Assembly (NCBI RefSeq): GCF_013155545.1
Contig: NZ_JABJVV010000003.1
Span: 62,001 to 126,000, forward strand
Direction: 5' to 3'
Length of the DNA stretch: 64,000 nucleotides
Source of the DNA: Caenimonas soli
GTDB taxonomy: Bacteria > Pseudomonadota > Gammaproteobacteria > Burkholderiales > Burkholderiaceae_C
The translations under genes and the position numbers were made by a program. How positions within the stretch are numbered: position 1 is the first letter of the stretch; the number at the start of each line of letters is the position of its first letter. Below, piece by piece: positions 27,636 to 38,465 of the stretch. The notes beneath the pieces were generated by a model. That model saw only the letters and a list, made by a program, of their open reading frames with translations, did not search any database and was not told where the DNA came from.

Positions 27636-28279
27636 ACGTTCAGCTGCAGGCGCTCGCGCTCGATCGCCCGGGCCACCGGCGGCAGCAGGGCGATGCGCTG
27701 CACCAGCGCCCACAGGCTGGCATAGCCCTGCGGGTCGTGCCCGGCGAAGCCGCCCCAGCGCAGCAAGGTCAGCGCATAGGCATCGAGCGGGCCGAAGTGC
27801 TCGCCCCCCAGGTAGGGCTTGCCCTCGTCCGCCGCCTTGCGGGCCATCGCGTCGATCTCGCCCAGCATCGGCCCGTACAGCGCGGCGTTGAAGGCCTTGA
27901 CCTCGGCCTGGGCCTCGGGCGTGCCGGCGAACTTGTGCGGCATGAACACGTGCGTGAAGGTCGTATGGACGGTGTTGTTCATCCAGGCCAGGGTTTCCAG
28001 CGCGCGCGTGCGCGCCATCGGCTCGCGCGGCAGGAAGTTGCACTGCGGAAAGCGGTCGTCGAGCCGATTGACGATGGCCACGATCTGGGTGATCACTTCG
28101 TCGCCGTCCACCAGCACCGGCACCTGGCTGCGTGGGTTGATGGCCTTGTATTCGGGCGTGTAGTTCTCGCCCTTGTGCAGCTTGACCAGCACCGGCTCGA
28201 ACGGCTCGCCCGCGGTTTCCAGCAGCGTGTGCGGCACGAATGAGCAGGCGCCGGGGGCGAAATACAGCTTCAGGGGCAT
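27617..28279 (-). CDS. Glutathione S-transferase family protein
   Basis: This 220-residue protein has a thioredoxin-like N-terminal domain (LYFAPGACSFVPHTLLETAG; serine or cysteine near residue 12-13 could activate glutathione) with NPRSQVPVLVDGD as the cis-proline region. A helical C-terminal domain follows (about 90-220). It resembles bacterial beta-class GSTs. Its substrate is unknown. It is followed on the same strand by nothing coupled, and its 3' end overlaps the sensor kinase gene. Confidence 0.9.
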   Translation of the reverse strand: MPLKLYFAPGACSFVPHTLLETAGEPFEPVLVKLHKGENYTPEYKAINPRSQVPVLVDGDEVITQIVAIVNRLDDRFPQCNFLPREPMARTRALETLAWMNNTVHTTFTHVFMPHKFAGTPEAQAEVKAFNAALYGPMLGEIDAMARKAADEGKPYLGGEHFGPLDAYALTLLRWGGFAGHDPQGYASLWALVQRIALLPPVARAIERERLQLNVYKAAA

Positions 28280-28297
28280 CGCGATTTCCTTCAGGAT

Positions 28298-28957
28298 TCA
28301 GCGGCAGGGCCGCAGGTTCTTGCCGCCCAGGACCGGCCTCAGATCTTCCAGCCGCGGCCGCAGGCCGTCGTCGACGGCCGGCAGCTTGAGCAGCTGGCCG
28401 CGCACTTCCGGCCGCTCCTGCACCACCTTGGCTGTGCGCACGCCGCGCTCGGCCAAGGCCTCCAGCTGCTGCGCGGCGGCCGCCTGGGTGGCGAAGCCGC
28501 CCAGCGACAGGCCCGGCTCGAGCGAAGGATTGGAAAGGGTCTCGAAGGAGATGCCGATCTGGCGCAGCTCGCCCTTCTTGCGGGCGACGTTCTCCGCGGT
28601 CAGGTACTTGCCCATGTAGACGATCCAGCGCGCCGGCTCGACGGAGGGCTCCAGGCCCCAGGAGCCGGCCGGCCACGCCCCCAGCGCCTGGCGCAGGCTG
28701 GCGAGCTGCGCCTCGTCGAACACCCCGGCCTGCAGGCACTCGGCAGGCTTTCCGTTGCTGCCTGCGCCGTTCGCCTCGAGCCGCCTGGCCTCCTCGGCCG
28801 GCAACACGGTGAGTGTCTGCGGCTTGATCTGCTGGGCCAGCCTATGCGGCTCGGATTGCTGCGCCGGCGCAAAGCCCCATGGCGCCAGCAGCCTTTGCGA
28901 CCAGGCGAAATAGGCGGCGTTGGCGAACAGCAGGATCAAGAGCGCGAGTCGCAGCAT
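28298..28957 (-). CDS. SPOR-domain membrane protein
   Basis: This 219-residue protein has an N-terminal membrane anchor (MLRLALLILLFANAAYFAW) and two short repeats typical of SPOR domains, the first in CLQAGVFDEAQLASLRQAL and the second in LSLGGFATQAAAAQQLEAL. SPOR domains bind denuded peptidoglycan at the division septum. It starts 4 bases after the birA stop, so the two genes form an operon. Between these domains are no catalytic motifs. Confidence 0.82.
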   Translation of the reverse strand: MLRLALLILLFANAAYFAWSQRLLAPWGFAPAQQSEPHRLAQQIKPQTLTVLPAEEARRLEANGAGSNGKPAECLQAGVFDEAQLASLRQALGAWPAGSWGLEPSVEPARWIVYMGKYLTAENVARKKGELRQIGISFETLSNPSLEPGLSLGGFATQAAAAQQLEALAERGVRTAKVVQERPEVRGQLLKLPAVDDGLRPRLEDLRPVLGGKNLRPCR

Positions 28958-28961
28958 TGAC

Positions 28962-29723
28962 TCAGGCGGCGGGCCGCACGCTCACTTCGGAACTGGTGAC
29001 GGTACTCATGCCGGCCGCAGTATGCACCAGCAAGGCCCCGCCCTCGCTGATGCCGTGGGCCGTGCCCTGGGTGCCGTCGCTGAGGATGACGGCGCGGTCG
29101 CGCAGTGCGTCACGGGCGTCGAAGCGGGCCTGGAACGGTGCGAAGCCCAGGGCCTCGAAGGCCTGCACCGCCTGCACCAGCGGAACCGCGATGCGCAGCA
29201 GCGTCTCGCCGGCTTGCGCCTCGGGCAGCACTTCGCGCACCCAGGCCGGGGCGGTGGAGAGCCCGGTGGCCTGCGGCGCGGCGATATTGATTCCGACGCC
29301 GATCACGGCGTAGCGCCGCGCCTCGCGGCCTTCGCCGGAACTCGCGGTTTCGATCAGGATGCCCGCCAGCTTGCGATCGGCCAGCCACAGGTCGTTGGGC
29401 CACTTGAGCTGGATGCGCGGATGCAGGCTTTCGGCCAGGCTCACCCCCACGGCCAGCGACAGGCCCGACCAGTCGGCCGGCGCCAGCGGCAGCCCCAAGG
29501 AAAATGTCAGCGAATCGCCGGCGCCGCTGCGCCAGCCGCGCCCCAGCCGGCCGCGGCCCGCCGTCTGCTGCTCAGCCACCAGCAGGACCGGCTCCATGCG
29601 CCCGGCCCGGGCCCGGCGCATGAGCTCGGTATTGCTGGAGTCGATTTCGGGCAGTATCTCGACCGTGAAGCCCGGCAGAAGAGGGGACACCCCCTCCCAG
29701 ACAGCTTCGGCCGGCCAGTTCAC
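28962..29723 (-). CDS. birA: Biotin-[acetyl-CoA-carboxylase] ligase BirA (no DNA-binding domain)
   Basis: This 253-residue monofunctional ligase attaches biotin to the carboxylase carrier protein. It has SSNTELMRRA, the biotinyl-AMP loop TAGRGRLGRGW and KWPNDLWLADRKLAGIL, plus a C-terminal capping domain. The N-terminal repressor domain of E. coli BirA is missing, as is common. The start is GTG at 29723; frames open further upstream run through the SET gene's 3' end. It is transcribed with the SPOR gene. Confidence 0.93.
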   Translation of the reverse strand: MNWPAEAVWEGVSPLLPGFTVEILPEIDSSNTELMRRARAGRMEPVLLVAEQQTAGRGRLGRGWRSGAGDSLTFSLGLPLAPADWSGLSLAVGVSLAESLHPRIQLKWPNDLWLADRKLAGILIETASSGEGREARRYAVIGVGINIAAPQATGLSTAPAWVREVLPEAQAGETLLRIAVPLVQAVQAFEALGFAPFQARFDARDALRDRAVILSDGTQGTAHGISEGGALLVHTAAGMSTVTSSEVSVRPAA

Positions 29724-29727
29724 TGGG

Positions 29728-30261
29728 TTACTTCCGTTGCCTGCGCTTGGGCGCCAGCAGGGTGCCGCGGCACAGCTTGGCGCCGCACCAGCAGGGATAC
29801 TCGGCCTTGAGTTTCTTGGTGTACGGCTCATCGATGATGAGGCCGTAGTCGTAGTTGAGCTCTTCGCCCGGCTTGATATTGCGCAGGGCCTTGATGAAGA
29901 CCCGGCCTTCCTCTTCGTCGGCCTCGCAATTCGGGTCGCAGGAGTGGTTGATCCAGCGCGAGGAATTGCCGCCGACCTTCGCGTCGATCACCCGCTCTTC
30001 GTCGACATGAAAATAAAAGGTATGGTTCGGGTCCTTGGGGTCGTGCGGATGGCGGCGCAGGGCCTCCTTCCAGTTGATCACCTCGCCCACATATTCAATG
30101 ATGGTTTCGCCTTCGGCAATCCTCTGCACCGCGAATACCCCCTTGCCGTGGACACCGGAGCGGCGGACCTGGATGCGCCGGGAAGGATTCGCCTGGGCGC
30201 CGGACTTCGCCATGATTTCCCCGGGGGAGGGGTCCGCGCCATTCACTGCTTTTTCTGCCAT
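29728..30261 (-). CDS. SET-domain protein lysine methyltransferase
   Basis: This 177-residue protein is a compact SET domain with GVHGKGVFAVQRIAEGE, the S-adenosylmethionine and substrate-site motif NSSRWINHSCDPNC, GEELNYDYGL and the post-SET cysteines (CWCGAKLCRG). It should methylate lysines on a protein substrate, but that substrate is unknown. A start at 30213 (MAKSGAQ) has a better ribosome site (GGGGA). The gene is divergent from topB, whose product has a lysine/alanine-rich histone-like linker. Confidence 0.9.
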   Translation of the reverse strand: MAEKAVNGADPSPGEIMAKSGAQANPSRRIQVRRSGVHGKGVFAVQRIAEGETIIEYVGEVINWKEALRRHPHDPKDPNHTFYFHVDEERVIDAKVGGNSSRWINHSCDPNCEADEEEGRVFIKALRNIKPGEELNYDYGLIIDEPYTKKLKAEYPCWCGAKLCRGTLLAPKRRQRK

Positions 30262-30284
30262 CGCCAAAAACTCTGTTAATTTGA

Positions 30285-30327
30285 ATATGCACACGTGCGC
30301 GTGCGTGCGTGCGCGTATACGCGCGCG
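30285..30327. other. 43-bp perfectly alternating purine-pyrimidine tract (Z-DNA-prone)
   Basis: Every base from 30285 to 30327 alternates purine and pyrimidine, mostly CG, CA/TG and TA steps, with a central palindrome around GCGTATACGC. Such tracts are the best known former of left-handed Z-DNA under negative supercoiling. It lies in the SET/topB intergenic region, 24 bases from the SET start and 73 bases from the topB start. Confidence 0.85.
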
Positions 30328-30399
30328 AGAAGCGACGATTGTAAGGATGCCGCGGCCCCATTTGACCGATGGCCCCGGAATAAGGATAGAAGAGTCAGC

Positions 30400-33351
<2,952 letters not shown>

Positions 33352-33357
33352 CGCGCC

Positions 33358-33738
33358 ATGCCTTCGCTGGAAACACTGGAACGCTTCATCGCCCGCGTTG
33401 AACAGAACGCGCATGTCGAAGCCATCCAGGAGTTCTACACCGAGGACGCCTCGATGCAGGAGAACATGGCACGGCCGCGCAAGGGCCGCGACACGCTCGT
33501 CGCCCATGAAGCCGCCGCGCTGGCGCGTTCGTCGTCCGTCCGCTCGACCTGTGTGCGACCGGCGTTCCTGAACGGCGACCATGTCGTCGTCCGCTGGATC
33601 TTCGAGTTCGCCTGGAAGGACGGCGGCGTCGGCCGCATCGAAGAGTTGGCGCATCAGCGCTGGGAAGGCGAGCGGATCGCACAGGAGCAGTTCTTCTACG
33701 ACCCCAAGCAGTTCGCGCCCAGCAAGCCCGCCGGCTGA
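33358..33738 (+). CDS. SnoaL-like/NTF2-fold protein
   Basis: This 126-residue protein has the pattern of the SnoaL_2/NTF2-like fold: an N-terminal helix (ETLERFIARVEQNAHVEAIQEFY), YTEDASMQEN, and strands around VVVRWIFEF and ELAHQRWEGERIAQEQFFYD. The fold is used by isomerases, hydrolases and ligand carriers, and nothing here fixes a reaction. It starts 6 bases past the topB stop, so it may ride on the topB transcript. Confidence 0.85.
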   Translation: MPSLETLERFIARVEQNAHVEAIQEFYTEDASMQENMARPRKGRDTLVAHEAAALARSSSVRSTCVRPAFLNGDHVVVRWIFEFAWKDGGVGRIEELAHQRWEGERIAQEQFFYDPKQFAPSKPAG

Positions 33739-33746
33739 CTGTCGAC

Positions 33747-33761
33747 GCGGGCTTGACCCGC
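33747..33761. repeat. Short palindromic repeat, intergenic copy
   Basis: GCGGG and CCCGC flank CTTGA. The core matches the longer palindrome inside the amidase gene at 58716-58736 (loop TCAAG on the other strand). This looks like a decayed member of a widespread REP-like repeat. Confidence 0.5.
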
Positions 33762-33809
33762 AATCCATCGCCAGAGCATCATTCGGTTCCCATCCCCAAG
33801 GAGCACCGC

Positions 33810-34370
33810 ATGAGCAAGACTCTGATCGCCGCCGCCCTGATGGGCACCGCCACCCTGGCCCAAGCCGCCAGCTTCGCCCTGTCCAGCCCCGACATCAAGG
33901 CCAACGCCCTGATCGACAAGAAGTTCGAGTTCAATGGCTTCGGCTGCTCGGGCGAGAACAAGTCGCCGGCCCTGAAGTGGAGCGACGCGCCCAAGGACAC
34001 CAAGAGCTTCGCCGTGACGGTGTACGACCCCGACGCGCCAACCGGGTCCGGTTGGTGGCACTGGTTCGTGATCAACATCCCCGCCACAGTGACCGAGCTG
34101 AAGCCCGACGCCGGCAACGTGAGCGGCGCCAACTTGCCGCAGGGAGCCAAGCATGTACGCATCGACTACGGCGTCGCCGGCTGGGGCGGCGTCTGCCCGC
34201 CGGAAGGCGACAAGCCGCACCGCTACATCTTCACCGTGCATGCACTCAAGACCGACAAGCTGGACATCCCCCCCGATGCGACGGCGGCACTGGCGGGATT
34301 CATGGTCAATGCGAATTCGATCGGGAAAGCGAGTTTCACGGCGAAGTATGGAAGGCCGAAGGCGAAGTAA
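33810..34370 (+). CDS. YbhB/YbcL-type PEBP protein with signal peptide
   Basis: This 186-residue protein starts with an exported signal (MSKTLIAAALMGTATLAQA, cleaved near residue 19) and continues with a phosphatidylethanolamine-binding-protein fold. Typical stretches are NKSPALKW, YDPDAPTGSGWWHW, GVCPPEGDKPHRYIFTVHAL and the final lysine-rich tail. The bacterial relatives are periplasmic or cytoplasmic, of uncertain role. AAGGAG precedes the start. A putative methyltransferase gene begins 5 bases later. Confidence 0.9.
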   Translation: MSKTLIAAALMGTATLAQAASFALSSPDIKANALIDKKFEFNGFGCSGENKSPALKWSDAPKDTKSFAVTVYDPDAPTGSGWWHWFVINIPATVTELKPDAGNVSGANLPQGAKHVRIDYGVAGWGGVCPPEGDKPHRYIFTVHALKTDKLDIPPDATAALAGFMVNANSIGKASFTAKYGRPKAK

Positions 34371-34375
34371 CGGTC

Positions 34376-35179
34376 ATGGCGACATCGCCGGTATCGGATA
34401 CCTGGGAGCAAGGTGATCCCTACGAGCAGTACGTAGGCCGCTGGAGTCGGCAGGTCGCGCCGCGGTTTCTTTCATGGTTGAACGTTCCGCCCCACCTGCG
34501 CTGGCTGGATGTCGGATGCGGCACTGGAGCGCTCAGCGCGGCGATCCTGGAGGACTGTTCCCCGCTGTCTGTGGCGGGTGTCGAGCCTTCGGAAGGTTTC
34601 CTGCAGAAAGCCAAGGACCAGTTGGCCGGCCGGGTATTGCTTCGCCGCGGCACCGCAGAGCAGATCCCGCTCGAGGACGGCGTGATGGACGTGGTCGTTT
34701 CTGGGCTGGTGCTGAACTTTGTTCCCGATGGACGCGCCGCCCTGCGCGAAATGGCGCGCGTCGCAGCGCCCCGGGGCACGATCGCGGCCTACGTCTGGGA
34801 CTATTCGGGAAAGATGGAACTGATGCGCCACTTCTGGGATGCGGCCATCGAGATCGATCCTGCCGCAGCGAAAGCGGACGAAGGCGCGCGCTTTCCGCTG
34901 TGCCGGCCCGACGCACTGGAAGAGCTTTTCGCCAGTGCAGGCCTGAGCGGCACTGAAGTGACGAGCATCGACATCACGACCCCATTCGCGAGCTTCGACG
35001 AGTACTGGCGGCCATTTCTCGGTGGCCAGGGACCGGCGCCTGCATACGCCATGGCACTCGATGAAAAAGCGCGGGTGGATTTGCGCGATCGGATAAGGGC
35101 ACGCCTTCCGCTGCGGTCGGACGGCTCCCTCTCGTTGATCGCGCGGTCCTGGGCCGTGCGCGCAGCCGTCCCCGGCTGA
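34376..35179 (+). CDS. Class I SAM-dependent methyltransferase
   Basis: This 267-residue enzyme has a class I methyltransferase fold with motif I LDVGCGTGALS (about residues 44-54), an acidic strand (VAGVEPSE), and DVVVSGLVLNFVPD, then GTIAAYVWDYSGKM. The set resembles type 11/25 methyltransferases, which act on small molecules. The start MATSPVSDTW lies just past the PEBP stop. The substrate is unknown. Confidence 0.88.
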   Translation: MATSPVSDTWEQGDPYEQYVGRWSRQVAPRFLSWLNVPPHLRWLDVGCGTGALSAAILEDCSPLSVAGVEPSEGFLQKAKDQLAGRVLLRRGTAEQIPLEDGVMDVVVSGLVLNFVPDGRAALREMARVAAPRGTIAAYVWDYSGKMELMRHFWDAAIEIDPAAAKADEGARFPLCRPDALEELFASAGLSGTEVTSIDITTPFASFDEYWRPFLGGQGPAPAYAMALDEKARVDLRDRIRARLPLRSDGSLSLIARSWAVRAAVPG

Positions 35180-35209
35180 CTCGCGCGGGACGTGCCCAGC
35201 TGAACAGCC

Positions 35210-35470
35210 TCAGTGGCGGAATTCCCGCGCCCAGTCGCGCATCTCCACCATTGCAAGATCAAAATAGCCGTTGGCTACTTTTCTCAATTCCTTCGACCTT
35301 GTCTGATCTGCGGCCGATGGGCCCAAGCCGTCCCTTTCGATCATTTCCATCGAAGCCGCGAACACGGCTCTTTCCGCCGCAAAAGCAGTCTGGTCGGCTC
35401 GGCGCCATTTTTGAAAGTAGTCCATCTCGGTTTCGGGGCGCAGGTGCGCATCACTGAGTCTGTGCTTCAC
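35210..35470 (-). CDS. Hypothetical 86-residue protein
   Basis: The product is charged and mostly helical (MDYFQKWRRADQTAFAAERAVFAASMEMIERDG) with no motif I recognise. It has no signal peptide or membrane segment. The local base composition is somewhat lower in GC than the neighbours. Its codon choice and lack of an overlapping gene favour a real gene, but the ribosome site is weak and M16 is an alternative start. Confidence 0.5.
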   Translation of the reverse strand: MKHRLSDAHLRPETEMDYFQKWRRADQTAFAAERAVFAASMEMIERDGLGPSAADQTRSKELRKVANGYFDLAMVEMRDWAREFRH

Positions 35471-35529
35471 AGCTCACATGTATGTAGGACACGGGCCTGC
35501 AAGTGCAACCGCTTCTCGCCCGTAACCCG

Positions 35530-36441
35530 CTATATGCGCAGGCGCGCTCGCTTCACCTCGGCGCGCAGCAGATCCTCGAACTTCGCCGCGGCAGGTGAAG
35601 CGCTGCGGTCGCCGCGGCGGCAGATGCCGATGCGGCGCATCGGGGCGGGGCGCTGCAGGCGCTTCCAGGCCAGTCCGGCCATGTTGACATCGCCGAGCAC
35701 CATCGCCGGGATGAAGGTCACGCCGAAGCCGGCGCGGACCATGCTCAGGGCGGTGAACATGTTGGCCACCTCGTAGTCGGCCTCGCGGGTGATGTGATTG
35801 GCCGCCAGGGCCGTCGCAATCTGCTCATGGGTGCTGGAGTCGCGCACCAGCATCACCAGCGATTCATCCTTGAGGGCAGACCAGCGAAGGACCGCAACGT
35901 CGGCCTTCGGATCGGTGCGGCTCATGACGGCGACGAGCTCGTCATCGAACAGATGCTCGAAATGCAGCCCGCTGGCGGCACTGCTGTGGGCGCACACGGC
36001 GAAATCCACCTCGCCCTGAGCGACCCGCTCCAGCAGCGGGCCGTTGTAATCCTCGCGCATGCTCACCTTGACGCCGGGAAAGCTCTTGCGCAACTCGCCC
36101 AGTGCCCGCGTCACCACGCCCACCGCCAGCGACGCCAGCGTGCCGACGGTGATATGGCCATGCTCCACACGGGCAATCGCGCGGGCTTCTTCGCAAGCGT
36201 CGTCGATGGCGACCACGCCCCGCTTCATCTTGGCATGCAGGATCACCCCCGCCTCGGTCAAGGCGATGCGCCGGGTGGTGCGGTCGAAAAGGCGCACACC
36301 CAGGGCCGCTTCCAGTTCACGCACCAGCTGGGAAAAGGCCGACTGCGTGATGTGCAGGGCTTCCGCGGCCCGGCTGAACGAAAGCAGCTCGCCAGCAAGC
36401 AGGAATCCTTCGATCTGTCGAAGCGTGACGTTGTTTTTCAT
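35530..36441 (-). CDS. LysR-family transcriptional regulator
   Basis: This 303-residue regulator has the LysR winged-helix domain (VTLRQIEGFLLAGELLSFSRAAEALHI...QSAFSQLVRELE, residues 4-62) and a periplasmic-binding-like effector domain. It is divergent from a Bug receptor and a TfdA-like dioxygenase and probably controls them in response to their substrate. The shared 127-base intergenic region contains a dyad of the expected type. Confidence 0.93.
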   Translation of the reverse strand: MKNNVTLRQIEGFLLAGELLSFSRAAEALHITQSAFSQLVRELEAALGVRLFDRTTRRIALTEAGVILHAKMKRGVVAIDDACEEARAIARVEHGHITVGTLASLAVGVVTRALGELRKSFPGVKVSMREDYNGPLLERVAQGEVDFAVCAHSSAASGLHFEHLFDDELVAVMSRTDPKADVAVLRWSALKDESLVMLVRDSSTHEQIATALAANHITREADYEVANMFTALSMVRAGFGVTFIPAMVLGDVNMAGLAWKRLQRPAPMRRIGICRRGDRSASPAAAKFEDLLRAEVKRARLRI

Positions 36442-36481
36442 CGCGCATCGATTATGCGGCCAGGCTACTCAATCGACAAGC

Positions 36482-36500
36482 ATAAAGCGATTGTTCTTAT
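36482..36500. promoter_or_regulatory. Dyad between lysR and the Bug gene (candidate LysR site)
   Basis: ATAA and TTAT flank an 11-base spacer, in the size range of LysR-type operators. It lies 69-87 bases upstream of the Bug start and about 40 bases upstream of the divergent lysR start. Confidence 0.4.
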
Positions 36501-36568
36501 CGTTAGCCGCTGCTTCAATAGCGTACGTCGGCGACCGCCGCCTTTGAAAAACGCCTCAGGAGACCCTG

Positions 36569-37534
36569 ATGAACTCATCGATTCGCAAAGCATTGCTGGT
36601 GGTGGCCGCCCTGTTCGCCGTCACGGCCCAGGCGGCTTACCCGGACAAGCCCATCCGTATCATCGTGCCCTACCCGCCCGGCGGCACCACCGACCTGCTC
36701 ACCCGCCTGATCGGCCAGAAGCTCTCGGACAGCCTGAAGCAGCCGGTCGTGGTCGACAACCGCGCCGGCGGCGCGGCCATGATCGGCAGCGACCTGGCCG
36801 CCAAGAGCGCGCCTGACGGGTACACGCTGCTGTCGACCGGCGCCGGCCCGCACGTGATCAACGTCAGCCTGTTCCCGAAAATCCCCTACGACCCGGTCCG
36901 CGATTTCGCACCGGTGACCTTGATGTCCATCAACCCGCTGCTGATGGTGGTCCCCGCTTCGGCGCCGTTCAATACCGCGCAGGAATTCGTGGCCTGGGCG
37001 CGCGACAACAAATCCAAGGCCAACTACTGTTCCATCGGGCTGGGCTCGCCCTCGCATCTGGCGGCGGAGTTGTTCAAGTCGATGGCCGGCGTCGAGATGA
37101 CCCACATACCTTATGTCGGCAGCGGACCGGCTCTCACGGCCACCATCGGCGGCGTGTGCTCGGTCCTGTTCGACAGCGTCCTGTCCGCCGGCCCCCACGT
37201 CAAGTCGGGCAAGCTCAAGGTACTGGCCACGGGCAACAAGGAGCGCCTGGCCTCCTGGCCGAACGTGCCGACGCTGGTCGAGAGCGGGCTGCCCGCCTTC
37301 GAAGCCTTTACCTGGGGCGCCTTGCTGGCCCCGGCCGGCACCCCGCCGGACATCGTCTCCAGGCTGCAGGTCGAGATGGCCAGGATATTCGCGATGCCCG
37401 ACGTGCGCCAGAAGATCGAAGACATGGGCGCCCTGCCCGGTGGCGGAACGTCGGCGGAACTGGATACCTTCACACGCGCCGAAATACGCAAGTGGGCGAA
37501 GGTCATCAAGGACGGCAACATCAAGGCCGAATGA
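36569..37534 (+). CDS. Bug/TctC-family solute receptor
   Basis: This 321-residue periplasmic protein has a signal peptide (about residues 1-22, ending AQAA) and Bug-family motifs YPDKPIRIIVPYPPGGTTD, VDNRAGG and AALLLSTGAGPH-like glycine loops. Bug proteins bind carboxylates or amides for tripartite tricarboxylate transporters. No tctA or tctB is adjacent, as is usual for orphan Bug genes. AGGAG precedes the start. The dioxygenase downstream may act on the imported compound. Confidence 0.92.
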   Translation: MNSSIRKALLVVAALFAVTAQAAYPDKPIRIIVPYPPGGTTDLLTRLIGQKLSDSLKQPVVVDNRAGGAAMIGSDLAAKSAPDGYTLLSTGAGPHVINVSLFPKIPYDPVRDFAPVTLMSINPLLMVVPASAPFNTAQEFVAWARDNKSKANYCSIGLGSPSHLAAELFKSMAGVEMTHIPYVGSGPALTATIGGVCSVLFDSVLSAGPHVKSGKLKVLATGNKERLASWPNVPTLVESGLPAFEAFTWGALLAPAGTPPDIVSRLQVEMARIFAMPDVRQKIEDMGALPGGGTSAELDTFTRAEIRKWAKVIKDGNIKAE

Positions 37535-37576
37535 CGGCCGGGTACGGCTGCGGCATCGAACAAGGAATCTCCATCC

Positions 37577-38452
37577 ATGGCACTCAAATTCACCCAGCTG
37601 CACCCCTTCTTTGTCGGGGAGGCCAGCGAGATCGACCTGCGCACCGCGGACGCCGCGGCGCTGGAACAGATCCGGCGCGGAATGGACCAGTACGGCGTGC
37701 TGGTGTTTCGCAACCAGTCGTTCACGGACGACGAACAGCTCGCTTTCGCGGAACGCTTCGACGGCACGCTTCATGCCAAGACTTCCACGGCGGTGCTCGA
37801 AAAGAACCGGTTCGGCAACGAGGCGCTGTCGGACATCTCCAACGTCGGCAAGGACGGCGAACTGCTGGCCGCCAGCGACAGGCGCCGCATGAGTTCATTG
37901 GCCAACCGGCTCTGGCACACCGACGCTTCGTTCGTGGATCCGGCAGGCCGGTACTCGATGTTGTCGGCACGCGTGGTTCCGCCGGTGCACGCCGACACCG
38001 AGTTCGCGGACATGCGCACCGCCTATGACGAGCTGGACGACGAAACCAAGGCGGTCATCGAGGACCTGCGAGTGCACCATTCCATCGCCTACTCCCGCGA
38101 AGTGCTGGGCTTCGAGTTCGCACCGGGGGAAAGGGAGCTTCTCAAGGGCGCCGTCCATCCGCTGGTGCGCAAGATCCCGGGGATCGAGCGCCGCTCGCTC
38201 TACCTGGCGTCGCACGCACAGCACATCGTCGACTGGCCGGTGCCGGAAGCACGGCTGTTGCTGCGGGACCTGACCGAGCACGCCACCCAGCCCCGCTTCG
38301 TCTACAGCCATGAATGGAAGGTCGGCGATTTCGTGATCTGGGACAACCGCACGACCATGCACCGGGCCACGCCTTTCGACGACAAGAAATACCGGCGCGA
38401 GCTGCGGCGCACGACCACGCTCGACATCGACAGGTTGGCCGTCAGCGCCTAG
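37577..38452 (+). CDS. TfdA/TauD-family Fe(II)/2-oxoglutarate dioxygenase
   Basis: This 291-residue enzyme carries the facial triad H114 and D116 (LWHTDASF) and H262 (WDNRTTMHRATPF), with an arginine-rich C-terminus (RRELRRTTTLDID) for 2-oxoglutarate. The family cleaves ether, sulfonate or N-alkyl groups, including 2,4-D by TfdA. It follows the Bug gene by 42 bases and is probably co-regulated by the LysR. The physiological substrate is not identified. Confidence 0.92.
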   Translation: MALKFTQLHPFFVGEASEIDLRTADAAALEQIRRGMDQYGVLVFRNQSFTDDEQLAFAERFDGTLHAKTSTAVLEKNRFGNEALSDISNVGKDGELLAASDRRRMSSLANRLWHTDASFVDPAGRYSMLSARVVPPVHADTEFADMRTAYDELDDETKAVIEDLRVHHSIAYSREVLGFEFAPGERELLKGAVHPLVRKIPGIERRSLYLASHAQHIVDWPVPEARLLLRDLTEHATQPRFVYSHEWKVGDFVIWDNRTTMHRATPFDDKKYRRELRRTTTLDIDRLAVSA

Positions 38453-38465
38453 GGCGCAGAGGACT

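Noticed and set aside
24807-28739. A 1310-codon minus-strand frame opposite the MarR and two-component genes
   Set aside because: It runs across three well-supported plus-strand genes and has glutamine/histidine-rich composition typical of an antisense shadow.
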